DNA from: UBA1664 sp964531715 | Lineage (GTDB): Bacteria > Pseudomonadota > Alphaproteobacteria > Micavibrionales > UBA1664 | DNA: 36,982 bases | Assembly: GCA_964531715.1 (NCBI GenBank) | Contig: CAZHEE010000011.1 | Span: forward strand, 1-36,982 | Direction: 5' to 3' | Part shown: piece by piece, positions 7,612 through 15,048 of the stretch | Position numbering within the stretch: position 1 is the first letter of the stretch | Layout of the letters: each line of letters opens with the position of its first letter | Notes under the pieces: model-generated | What the model saw: the letters and a program-made list of their open reading frames with translations, nothing else | Databases searched by the model: none | What the model was told of the DNA's origin: nothing | Made by a program: the position numbers and the translations under genes

Positions 7612-9074
7612 CGGGTGCAACAAAAGTGGAGCTCGACCTGTTTGCAGTTTTATGGAATCAAATGCAAAATCAGGCAACGCCCGTCACCCATTTGCGGATA
7701 TTACGTTGGTTAGAAGGCTCGTGGAGGAATGCGGATACGCGCCTTCTTCTCATGGCCTTTCGGTCATGCGGAAAATCGACTTGCATGGCGATTTTCTGCG
7801 CGTGGTTGCTCTATCAAAATCCTGATTTACGCATTCTGGTGTTGGCGGCGGATGACATGTTGGCGCGCAAAATGGTGCGTAACATTCGCCGTATTTTGGA
7901 AAAACATTTACTTACCTATGACCTTATCCCGCAAAAGGCCGACCAATGGGCGAATGACCGTTTTACACTCAATAGGCAAGCGGAGTTACGCGACCCGTCT
8001 GTTCTCGCCAAAGGGATTAGCGCGAATATTACGGGAAGTAGGGCGGATATCATCATCTATGATGATGTCGAGGTTCCTAATACATGTCAGACTGCAGAGG
8101 CGCGGGATGATCTACGTGAGCGGCTCTCGGAATCACGATTCATTTTAACGCCGAATGGCACGCAGATTTATATCGGCACACCGCATAGCCATCACACAAT
8201 CTATCGCACAAAAAACGAAGATGACGCGGTGGCATTCTTGCAAGGTTTTAGGGATTTACTCCTGCCTATTTTAACTGATAAAGGTGAGAGTATTTGGCCT
8301 GAACGGTTTGATATGAAGAATATACGCGCAATGGAACGGCAGGTCGGCCCTCAAAAATTTGCCGCACAAATGATGCTGCAACCTGTCAATATTGCCGAAG
8401 GGCGATTAAATGTTCAGTTGCTTCAACATTATAATGCGGAAATCACCTATCAGGAGGCTGTTCGCAAACCAGTTTTAAGTTTGAACGGAAAAAGGTTTGT
8501 ATCTTGTTCATCTTACTGGGATCCGGCCTTCGGTTCGGCTAAAGGCGACTCGTCTGTATGGGCTGTTGTCTTCACCGATGAGGATGGGCATTACTATGTT
8601 CATCATATCGCTTATATCAAGATCGATACGGTTTCCCAAGATGATGAGGCAACCCAGCAATGCAAGATAATTGCTGCACTTTTAAGGCAGTTTCATGTGC
8701 CGTCTGTAACTGTTGAAATTAATGGGATTGGTAAATTCTTGCCTGCGATTTTGAGGCGGGAGCTTCGTGCCCTCGGTGTTCAAGCCTCTGTTATAGAACA
8801 AGCCAATCGTCTGCCAAAGGTAGATAGAATCTTAGAGGCTTTCGATGCTGTCATGGCGGCGCAGGCTCTCTCAATTTCTGCACAAGTTGCAAAAAGTCAA
8901 TTTATGGATGAGATGCGCGAGTGGCGCCCTATAGCTAAAAACGGTCGCGATGATGGGCTTGATGCCGTTGCAGGGGCGTTAAGGCAGGTGCCGGTACGCA
9001 TTGCACTTAGCGCACAAAAAGGCACACGCCAAAACTGGCAGGGTAACAGCACGACTTTCAAGGCAAAGACTTGA
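7608..9074 (+). CDS. Phage terminase large subunit (T7 gp19-type)
   Basis: This encodes 488 residues. The packaging ATPase has a P-loop-like FRSCGKST at 51-58 and a Walker B ADIIIYDDVE at 146-155. TPNGTQIYIGTPHS at about 181-194 suits the coupling region. The nuclease half has SSYWDPAFGSAKGDSS (D305), typical of the first acidic residue of the RNase H-like fold, and a late GRDDGLDAVAGAL as in many terminases where acidic residues complete the metal site. The protein cuts and pumps phage DNA into the prohead. It overlaps the preceding gene by 4 bp. The P-loop lacks the usual first glycine, which is tolerated in this family. No disruption is visible. Confidence 0.92.
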   Translation: MTGATKVELDLFAVLWNQMQNQATPVTHLRILRWLEGSWRNADTRLLLMAFRSCGKSTCMAIFCAWLLYQNPDLRILVLAADDMLARKMVRNIRRILEKHLLTYDLIPQKADQWANDRFTLNRQAELRDPSVLAKGISANITGSRADIIIYDDVEVPNTCQTAEARDDLRERLSESRFILTPNGTQIYIGTPHSHHTIYRTKNEDDAVAFLQGFRDLLLPILTDKGESIWPERFDMKNIRAMERQVGPQKFAAQMMLQPVNIAEGRLNVQLLQHYNAEITYQEAVRKPVLSLNGKRFVSCSSYWDPAFGSAKGDSSVWAVVFTDEDGHYYVHHIAYIKIDTVSQDDEATQQCKIIAALLRQFHVPSVTVEINGIGKFLPAILRRELRALGVQASVIEQANRLPKVDRILEAFDAVMAAQALSISAQVAKSQFMDEMREWRPIAKNGRDDGLDAVAGALRQVPVRIALSAQKGTRQNWQGNSTTFKAKT

Positions 9075-9411
9075 GTGTAATCCAGTTTTATTATTAACCA
9101 CGGAGGACACAGAGATCACGGAGGATTTTATCAAATACTGTCAACCTGAACTTGTTTCATGGCTTGTATAATTTGTAGCTGTTTTTAAAGAGAGGTCGTC
9201 ATTGCGAGCGAAGCGAAGCAATCCATACAATCTTTAACATCCTATGGATTGCCGCGATCGCGTGGCTCCCTCGCAATGACGGTTTCTATTTATTAATAAT
9301 TTTGCCTCCGTGCTCTCAGTGTCCTCCGTGGTTCAAAAAATCTAAATTTGTGGATTGCAGGGACGCGCCCTGCAATGACGATTATCTTTAAAATTTTTTC
9401 AGGAGAACGTA
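9075..9411. repeat. Gap with nested palindromic repeats
   Basis: There is no gene here. At 9197-9281 a roughly 85-bp element has perfect 12-bp ends CGTCATTGCGAG/CTCGCAATGACG and an inner pair GCAATCCAT/ATGGATTGC. A close relative lies at 28303-28396. Outside it, CCACGGAGGACACAGAG near 9100 and CTCAGTGTCCTCCGTGG near 9316 face each other, forming a larger nest. At 9354-9376 arms ATTGCAGGG/CCCTGCAAT pair perfectly around a 5-base loop. GTGTAATCCAGTTTT near 9076 is the edge of yet another family. Repeats appear to have inserted into or beside one another. Confidence 0.82.
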
Positions 9412-9723
9412 ATGGATATAACCTTTCCATCCCATATGATCTGGTGGATCAGTGTGGTTGATATTCCGGTTGCGACCGCGCTTTTCATTTTATTCTGGCG
9501 TGGAAAGAGGGAAGTTGACCTTCAGGTCGATCACCTATCCCGCTTGCTTGAAACGCGGCACTCGCAATTAAGGGATAGTCTCGCCGCTTATAAACTTGAG
9601 GTAGCCAAAACCTACTCAACGCAAAGCGAGCTGAGAAATCTTGAAAGCCGCCTTGTTTCTCACTTGCTACGTATTGAAGCGAAGCTCGACAAACATTCCG
9701 AAAAACTGATGAAAGGGGATTAA
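9412..9723 (+). CDS. Small membrane/coiled-coil phage protein of the lysis block
   Basis: This encodes 103 residues: an N-terminal hydrophobic segment (about 8-28, MIWWISVVDIPVATALFILFW), then a basic patch and a long amphipathic coiled coil (35-98) with heptad-like Leu spacing. The size and layout match small helper proteins found before the lysin in alphaproteobacterial prophages (DUF2730-like or spanin-like), but no diagnostic motif is present. An AGGAG Shine-Dalgarno supports the start. The SleB gene follows after 5 bp, so they are probably co-translated. Confidence 0.6.
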   Translation: MDITFPSHMIWWISVVDIPVATALFILFWRGKREVDLQVDHLSRLLETRHSQLRDSLAAYKLEVAKTYSTQSELRNLESRLVSHLLRIEAKLDKHSEKLMKGD

Positions 9724-9728
9724 AGATT

Positions 9729-10214
9729 ATGGGACATATGAAAGCATTAGAAGACCTGCCGATCAAAGATACGCCTGCGGCAAAAGCTTTTTTGAGTGAG
9801 CTTGAAATTGATGTGCTGGCACGCACTTTGTGGGGGGAGGCACGATCTGAAGGCGCAAACGGGATGCGCGCGGTGGCACATGTTATCTTAAACCGTGTGC
9901 TGATTGCCGAGGCGAATGGCGGTGAGTATTGGTGGGGGCATGATGTGATAACGGTGTGCCAAAAACCGTATCAGTTTTCGTGCTGGAACCCTGCCGACCC
10001 GAACCGCCCGAAATTAATGAAAGTGGATGAGGCTGATACGGAGTTTGCAACCGCATTACGTATTGCACGCCGTGCGGTTTTGGGGTGTCTCGGCGATGAT
10101 ATAACGCGCGGTGCGGATCATTACCATACGGTTGATATCTTGCCATTCTGGGCGAAGGGTGAGCGGCCAGCCGTGACAATCGGTCGTCATCATTTTTACA
10201 AACTGGATGGTTAG
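9729..10214 (+). CDS. SleB-type cell wall hydrolase, probable phage endolysin
   Basis: This encodes 161 residues. The domain at about 25-160 carries signature blocks of the SleB (Hydrolase_2) family: LARTLWGEARSEGANGMRAV, containing the probable catalytic Glu of W-G-E-A; then VAHVILNR; then VCQKPYQFSCWNP; and a C-terminal GADHYHT...P.W....P....G.H.FY pattern. Enzymes of this family cleave the glycan strand of peptidoglycan. There is no signal peptide, so export would depend on the holin encoded downstream. It is encoded tightly after the coiled-coil membrane protein. A second in-frame ATG at 9738 is an alternative start. Confidence 0.88.
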   Translation: MGHMKALEDLPIKDTPAAKAFLSELEIDVLARTLWGEARSEGANGMRAVAHVILNRVLIAEANGGEYWWGHDVITVCQKPYQFSCWNPADPNRPKLMKVDEADTEFATALRIARRAVLGCLGDDITRGADHYHTVDILPFWAKGERPAVTIGRHHFYKLDG

Positions 10215-10232
10215 GCATTTCTAAATTGCAAT

Positions 10233-10258
10233 GGGGACACCTTCATGAAGGTGTCCCC
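10233..10258. repeat. Perfect 26-bp palindrome (GGACACC/GGTGTCC family)
   Basis: Arms GGGGACACC and GGTGTCCCC flank the self-complementary centre TTCATGAA. A degenerate copy lies at 11846-11865. It sits just after the SleB stop and could form a strong hairpin, but no T-run follows. Confidence 0.75.
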
Positions 10259-10294
10259 AAGGGACAGCAATAACAAGAGATAGAAAAAAGCGTT

Positions 10295-10313
10295 CCCCCG
10301 CCTTGAGCGGGGG
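10295..10313. repeat. GC-rich hairpin CCCCCGC/GCGGGGG
   Basis: A 7-bp perfect stem with a 5-base loop (CTTGA) lies between the endolysin and holin genes, with no T-run after it. It is probably another interspersed hairpin or an mRNA processing or stability element. Confidence 0.6.
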
Positions 10314-10381
10314 TGGGCTATTGGTCCCCTCTCAGAGACGGGGAAAACGAAGGGAAGATTTAATGCCAAAAGGAAACAAAC

Positions 10382-10876
10382 ATGCTTGAAAATTTTTTGG
10401 GTAAAGTCGGATTAACAGCTCTGACCAGTATCCTTGCGCGTGTGTTCGAGCGGATGGATAACCCTGCCGCAAAACAAGCGGCGGAAACTTTGAAGCAAGT
10501 TGAAAGCCAGATTTCCATAGGCGCAATCACGATTAACCAAGTCAAAGAAGCCAATCGCCATATTGAGGAAATGGCACGGGTCGACAGTGAAGCCCTCAAA
10601 ACAATCAATCAATCATTACAGGCTGAAGTCGCTTCCGTCGACCCGTATGTGCGGCGGATGCGCCCGACTTTCGGTTATCTGATGGCACTGACATGGGCGG
10701 CGCAGATGTTCGCCGTCGCATATATCATGGTGTTTGAAACGGATAAAGCGAGCCTTGTGATTGAGGCGATCGAGTCACTTTTCGCAATCTGGGCTGTCGG
10801 CTTATCCGTTCTCGGCATCTATGTGTATAAGCGGAGCGAGGATAAAAAGTTAGGTATCGGTGGCATAATCAGGTGA
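10382..10876 (+). CDS. Holin of the GTA-type 3TM family
   Basis: This encodes 164 residues. The N-terminal half is helical and amphipathic. The motif VRRMRPTFGYLMALTWAAQM (about 90-109) and two further hydrophobic helices, through FAIWAVGLSVLGIYVYKRSE, match the three-transmembrane holin family of gene transfer agents and prophages in Alphaproteobacteria. It would open the inner membrane so the SleB enzyme can reach peptidoglycan. The last 27 bp overlap the 3' end of the convergent EamA gene, so prophage and chromosome share coding DNA at this edge. An AAAAGGAAA Shine-Dalgarno precedes the ATG. Confidence 0.82.
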   Translation: MLENFLGKVGLTALTSILARVFERMDNPAAKQAAETLKQVESQISIGAITINQVKEANRHIEEMARVDSEALKTINQSLQAEVASVDPYVRRMRPTFGYLMALTWAAQMFAVAYIMVFETDKASLVIEAIESLFAIWAVGLSVLGIYVYKRSEDKKLGIGGIIR

Positions 10877-11788
10877 GCGAAGCTCTCGCCTGCGCTTGCG
10901 CTTATGATGGAAAATCAGGTATAGACCGCAGGCAATGACGATCCCGCTCCCTACCACGACATTAAGTGTCGGAACATCCTCAAAAACCAGATAGCCGATT
11001 ATCGCACCCCAGATAATTTGCGAATATTGATATGGCACAATGGCAGAGACAGCCGGCGCACGGGCAAAAACCGCGCTCATCATCAGGATGGCTGTCGGAA
11101 TTGTGATTGCATAAATCGTCATAATAAAGATATGCATTATGGTCACTGTTTCCGGTAAAGCATGGCGAAAGGCTGGAATAATATTGGCAATAATCAATGC
11201 GGCAGAACCGAAAATAACGAACAGGAACGGATCTTCCTCCCGTCCGATTTTACGCACTATAATTCCTGCGGTTGAAACACTGACTACTGCGCCTAACGCA
11301 TAAAGATAGGCAATATTAAAGTTATCAAAGTCCGGATTAACGACAATCAAAACACCTGCAAACCCGATTGCAATCATAACCCATTCAATGAAAGGCGTTT
11401 TTTCTTTAAAAGCAAAATAGGCAAAGATTGTCGTAATAAACGGTGCGGAGAATATAATTCCGTAAAAGCTGGTGAGTGGTAAAACTTCAACCGACTTAAA
11501 CATAAAATATGTAATACTAATCAATGCAAGCCCACGCATAATATGAAGCTTTTTATAAGGCGTTTGATAAATATGCTGCCACGATCCTCGCCTTAAATAC
11601 ATGGATATGGATAACACGATAAAGGATGGCAAGGAGGTCGTAACGATAATCGTACTACGGTCATAGCCCTCGGTCATAAAATATTTCGCAAATGCATCTG
11701 AAATCGAGAACAAGAAATAGGCGAGCAGCGCATAAAACGCCGTTTGCGCGTAACTTAGATTTTTTGTCAGTAAAAGAGATTTGAGCAT
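10850..11788 (-). CDS. EamA-type (DMT superfamily) transporter, copy 1
   Basis: This encodes 312 residues with ten predicted transmembrane helices in two EamA halves, as usual for the family. The helix with ASP/PFITTIFAYFAFKEKTPFIEW and the closing IIWGAIIGYLVFEDVPTLNV are typical of the two repeats. It has the same architecture as the next gene, with near-parallel segments (NFNIAYLYA and NFNIGYLYA; VRKIGREEDPF and ARKIGEAEHPF), so the pair arose by tandem duplication. Such proteins export metabolites or amino acids, but the substrate cannot be told from sequence. The C-terminus is basic (HHKRKRRREL). The 3' end overlaps the prophage holin gene. Confidence 0.88.
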   Translation of the reverse strand: MLKSLLLTKNLSYAQTAFYALLAYFLFSISDAFAKYFMTEGYDRSTIIVTTSLPSFIVLSISMYLRRGSWQHIYQTPYKKLHIMRGLALISITYFMFKSVEVLPLTSFYGIIFSAPFITTIFAYFAFKEKTPFIEWVMIAIGFAGVLIVVNPDFDNFNIAYLYALGAVVSVSTAGIIVRKIGREEDPFLFVIFGSAALIIANIIPAFRHALPETVTIMHIFIMTIYAITIPTAILMMSAVFARAPAVSAIVPYQYSQIIWGAIIGYLVFEDVPTLNVVVGSGIVIACGLYLIFHHKRKRRRELRSPDYATDT

Positions 11789-11845
11789 GAAAATCTATGC
11801 TATCTTATTTTCTTAAATTATGTCTGTACTAAAATTTTCATTAGT

Positions 11846-11865
11846 GACACTTTCATGAGAGTGTC
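11846..11865. repeat. Degenerate copy of the GACACC palindrome
   Basis: Arms GACACT/AGTGTC lie around TTCATGAG, matching the element at 10233-10258 with a few changes. It lies between the two EamA genes. The two copies bracket the holin and the first EamA gene. Confidence 0.6.
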
Positions 11866-11876
11866 CCTGGTAGTTT

Positions 11877-12779
11877 TTAAGAGTGATTTGTTACTTTACG
11901 ATTATGAAACAACAAAAATAATCCACACCCGATAATAATTATCGCGCCAATAATCACATTCCATGTCGGGATATCATCAAAGATAAAATAGCCCAAAACC
12001 GCACCCCATATAATCTGAACATAAATAAACGGAAAAACAGATGTCAGTCGCGGCGCGCGTGTGTATGTCATGGATAGAATAATCAAGGCAAGCGGCGAGA
12101 GAATTGCAAAGGCCATAAGCACCATAATATGCAATGGGCTGTAATCGGGCATATCAACAGACAAGGCAGGCACAAAGTTCGAAAGTGCAACCGCCGCATT
12201 GCCGTATATCACGAAAACAAACGGATGTTCGGCCTCGCCGATTTTGCGGGCTAATAATCCTGCACTTGATACTGATGCCGCCAGTAAAAACGCGTAGAGA
12301 TAGCCGATATTAAAATTATCAAAGCTCGGCTGTGCTATCAGCAATATCGCCATAAATCCGATAATGATAATCACCCAATCGGTCGTTGTTTGTCTTTCCT
12401 TAAAAAACAGCCATGCACCAATGGCCGTTATAAAAGGTGATGTAAAACCGATTGCGTAGAAATCTGCCAAAGGCAAACGCTCCAAAGCCAGAAATAAGAA
12501 AAATGTTAAAGACACAAGCGATAAAGCTCTCACACAATGCCAGCCAATCAGATGTTTTTTAAAAGTTTCCGTCTTTCCTTTTGTGATAAGCATATAGCCT
12601 AAAAAGAAAATCAGGCCCGGCACTTGTGTTGCGATTAAAATAAAATGTTTGTCAAAGCCCTCGGCTTGTAACCATTTACCCATCGTGTCGCCAATGGCAA
12701 ACAGGCTGTAAGCCGTGAGCGCAAACAGCGCCGCTTGTAAAGCGCTGAATTTTTGACCATTTGTAATGACATTAAACAT
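11877..12779 (-). CDS. EamA-type (DMT superfamily) transporter, copy 2
   Basis: This encodes 300 residues from the ATG at 12779. I chose this start because the distance from it to the conserved first helix equals that of its paralogue exactly. An in-frame ATG at 12842 would add 21 residues that the paralogue lacks. Ten hydrophobic helices form two EamA repeats, with ASPFITAIGAWLFFKERQ-like and IIWGAVLGYFIFDDIPTWNV segments. It is tandem to copy 1 on the same strand and divergent from nhaA, sharing a short intergenic promoter region. Substrate unknown. Confidence 0.86.
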   Translation of the reverse strand: MFNVITNGQKFSALQAALFALTAYSLFAIGDTMGKWLQAEGFDKHFILIATQVPGLIFFLGYMLITKGKTETFKKHLIGWHCVRALSLVSLTFFLFLALERLPLADFYAIGFTSPFITAIGAWLFFKERQTTTDWVIIIIGFMAILLIAQPSFDNFNIGYLYAFLLAASVSSAGLLARKIGEAEHPFVFVIYGNAAVALSNFVPALSVDMPDYSPLHIMVLMAFAILSPLALIILSMTYTRAPRLTSVFPFIYVQIIWGAVLGYFIFDDIPTWNVIIGAIIIIGCGLFLLFHNRKVTNHS

Positions 12780-12894
12780 TGGTGATGTCTTTACCACGTC
12801 GCACAAAAGCTTCACAGAGTTTTTTTTAAAGCTGTCATCCAAAACAAACTATTAAAGCTTGCCGACCGTAGACGGCAGTCATATACTTTTAGTC

Positions 12895-14115
12895 ATGAAT
12901 CGCCAAGACAGAAAAACCTCCCCTCTTATTGCATCACTCAGTGAGTTTTTAAAATTGGAAAGTGCAGGCGGCATTGTCCTGATGATAGCCGCGGCCTTGG
13001 CGATTATCATCGCAAATACGCCACTCAATGGGCTGTATGAATATGTGTTGGAGCAAATATATCTGACCATCGGTTTTTCCTCAACCCGAGGATTTGCAGG
13101 GTTAGAGGTGAGTAAACCCCTCCTGCTATGGATTAATGATGGATTGATGGCGATTTTCTTCTTCCTCGTCGGGTTGGAAATTAAACGTGAATTTTTGGAA
13201 GGGGAATTATCATCGCGGGATAGGGCGCTCCTTCCCGCTTTGGCTGCTGTCGGAGGGATGGTTGTGCCGGCGCTTTTCTATTTCTGGCAGAACTATGATA
13301 ACCCCGAGCTTTTAAGCGGATGGGCCATTCCGGCCGCAACCGACATTGCCTTTGCGCTTGGGATTTTGGCCTTGGTCGGTAGCCGCGCACCGTTGGCTCT
13401 CAAAGTCTTGCTGACGGCGATTGCGATTATTGATGATTTGGGCGCGATACTAATTATTGCAATCTTTTATACGTCCGAGATTTACTACATGCCATTGGCA
13501 TTCGGCCTGGCGGCGTTTATTGCTTTGGCGGCGATCAATCGCGCGAATGTTGTCTCAATCGCGCCTTATGTCTTGCTTGGTTTTGTCCTTTGGTTTGCCG
13601 TTCTAAAGTCTGGCGTTCATGCGACATTGGCAGGGGTTGTAACAGCGCTTTTTGTCCCATTGCGTGACAAAAGTAACCCCCAATATTCTCCCGTAAAAGA
13701 GCTTGAGCATGGGCTTCACCCATGGGTCGCATTCATGGTTTTACCGATTTTCGCCTTCGCCAATGCAGGAGTCAGTTTTGCCGGCATGACATGGGCGGAT
13801 ATTTTTAACCCCGTTACAATGGGGATTTTTAAAGGTCTGTTTTTCGGGAAGCAAATCGGGATTTTCTTGCTTGTTGTGCTTGTGATTAAGCTGAAATTAT
13901 CCCCGATGCCGAAGGATACAAATTGGTGGCAGCTTTACGCCGTCTCACTCCTGTGTGGGGTCGGGTTTACCATGTCACTCTTTATCGGGGAGCTTGCTTT
14001 TGAGGGGCGGGAGCAAGAGGCAGCCGTGCGCATGGGTGTTATCCTAGGCTCAATCGCCAGTGCTGTCTTGGGCTATCTTATTTTAAGATTTGCGCCTGTA
14101 AAAACTGAAAAGTAA
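12895..14115 (+). CDS. nhaA: Na+/H+ antiporter NhaA
   Basis: This encodes 406 residues with about twelve transmembrane helices. Key family motifs are present: GGIVLMIAAALAIIIANTPL near the start, WINDGLMAIFFFLVGLEIKRE, PAATDIAFALG (D150, equivalent of E. coli D133) and IAIIDDLGAILIIAIFYT (D180/D181, the ion-binding pair). HPWVAFMVLPIFAFANAGV and LLCGVGFTMSLFIG close the protein. It exchanges two protons for one sodium ion across the inner membrane for pH and salt homeostasis. I prefer the ATG at 12895 over an upstream TTG at 12859, because homologues begin near this point. Confidence 0.95.
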   Translation: MNRQDRKTSPLIASLSEFLKLESAGGIVLMIAAALAIIIANTPLNGLYEYVLEQIYLTIGFSSTRGFAGLEVSKPLLLWINDGLMAIFFFLVGLEIKREFLEGELSSRDRALLPALAAVGGMVVPALFYFWQNYDNPELLSGWAIPAATDIAFALGILALVGSRAPLALKVLLTAIAIIDDLGAILIIAIFYTSEIYYMPLAFGLAAFIALAAINRANVVSIAPYVLLGFVLWFAVLKSGVHATLAGVVTALFVPLRDKSNPQYSPVKELEHGLHPWVAFMVLPIFAFANAGVSFAGMTWADIFNPVTMGIFKGLFFGKQIGIFLLVVLVIKLKLSPMPKDTNWWQLYAVSLLCGVGFTMSLFIGELAFEGREQEAAVRMGVILGSIASAVLGYLILRFAPVKTEK

Positions 14116-14173
14116 CATTTGTAAGTTAAATGTTATTTACATTATATTAACATATTTATTTTATAGTCTTTAA

Positions 14174-14887
14174 ATGAACTCTAAGCGTCCTATTAAATCG
14201 ACAGTTGTAAAACGCATTCCTGATGTACGCAAACAGCTTCTTGCCGCCCAAGATAAGCGCGAAAAGCAAAAAAGGGATAAAGCGCAATTTATTCAGGATC
14301 AATTTAATAAAGGTGATGAGAAAGTTGAAAAGCTGAAAGGGCAGATTGTTACATCAAAGCGCACGAATAATACAACGCGTATTGGTGCATTGGCAGCAGT
14401 TGCCGCGGGCACACTTGCCACTAATTTAATAATATTACAAGGTAGTGAAACAACAACTGATAATATATTAAGATATGCAATTGTTATTGGTGGATGTGTT
14501 GCTGGAGTTTTAATGAATGGACATTTTAACAAAACAGATATCACAATGACTGAAATGTTAAAGCGTGCCAATGCATGGTCGCGTCAAGAATTTACGCCTG
14601 AAGAAATACAAACCTTTAAAGATTTATACGACCAGGTTAACAAAGATTTTGAAGGAAACCCTGAATTGCGAAAAAACGTTAAAAGTAGTTTTATTTTTCA
14701 AACATCTCAAGGTGTAATATTTGTTTTAGCTCTTGCTGCTATCGCTTCCGCGGCCGATAAATTTGATTTTAATATTATCAATTCAATTTTTGGAAACACA
14801 GATGATGACGGAAATACTTTAATAATTGACCCTAACGACCCAATGTTAAATTCTGGTGAGGGGCTGAGCTTTCCGAAGTTTGACTAG
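14174..14887 (+). CDS. Membrane protein of unknown function
   Basis: This encodes 237 residues. The first 60 are highly charged and basic, with a probable coiled coil. Two close hydrophobic segments follow at about 70-90 (IGALAAVAAGTLATNLIIL) and 98-116 (LRYAIVIGGCVAGVLMNG). A charged region follows, then a third hydrophobic segment (GVIFVLALAAIASAA), and an acidic C-terminus with DDDGNTLIIDPNDP. I do not recognise a family. It is AT-rich relative to nhaA and typA. Its 3' end overlaps a small convergent ORF (14832-15011). No clear Shine-Dalgarno is visible. Confidence 0.65.
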   Translation: MNSKRPIKSTVVKRIPDVRKQLLAAQDKREKQKRDKAQFIQDQFNKGDEKVEKLKGQIVTSKRTNNTTRIGALAAVAAGTLATNLIILQGSETTTDNILRYAIVIGGCVAGVLMNGHFNKTDITMTEMLKRANAWSRQEFTPEEIQTFKDLYDQVNKDFEGNPELRKNVKSSFIFQTSQGVIFVLALAAIASAADKFDFNIINSIFGNTDDDGNTLIIDPNDPMLNSGEGLSFPKFD

Positions 14888-15011
14888 TAGGCTCACTTGC
14901 TATTCCCATAGCAAACAATCCAATTATCATTAAAACCATAGTTCCCGCTAAGGAATATGTTAATATATCGTTTGAATCTGCTCTTCTAAATGCTTTAGTT
15001 AATTTTTCCAT
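14832..15011 (-). CDS. Possible 59-residue single-pass membrane protein
   Basis: A short reverse-strand ORF begins MEKLTKAFRRADSNDILTYS and has one hydrophobic helix (about 19-38), then a Ser/Thr-rich tail. Its last 56 bp overlap the convergent gene at 14174-14887. The first 35-40 codons fill otherwise empty sequence and have sensible basic/hydrophobic composition. No good Shine-Dalgarno is visible and I recognise no homologue, so coding status is uncertain. Confidence 0.4.
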   Translation of the reverse strand: MEKLTKAFRRADSNDILTYSLAGTMVLMIIGLFAMGIASEPTSQTSESSAPHQNLTLGR

Positions 15012-15048
15012 GATTTTTTATACTCTATTGCAGACTAAAATGCAAGTT

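Larger units (their letters stand above)
52..10876 (+). mobile_element. Late-gene segment of a T7-like podoviral prophage, probably long resident
   Basis: All phage genes run on the + strand in the order of T7 late genes: gp11-like, gp12-like, gp14-like, fibre (gp17-like), a small gene in the gp18 position, then large terminase (gp19). A lysis block of coiled-coil membrane protein, SleB and holin follows. Portal, scaffold and capsid would lie left of position 1 and are not visible. The large gp15/gp16-type ejection proteins expected between 4364 and 5164 are absent, and AT-rich cargo genes occupy that place. Palindromic interspersed repeats of chromosomal families sit in the gaps after gp11, gp12, the fibre, the terminase and SleB, which is unusual for an active phage. 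The holin gene overlaps a convergent chromosomal transporter gene at the right edge. The left boundary is unknown, and no attachment site was recognised. Confidence 0.75.
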
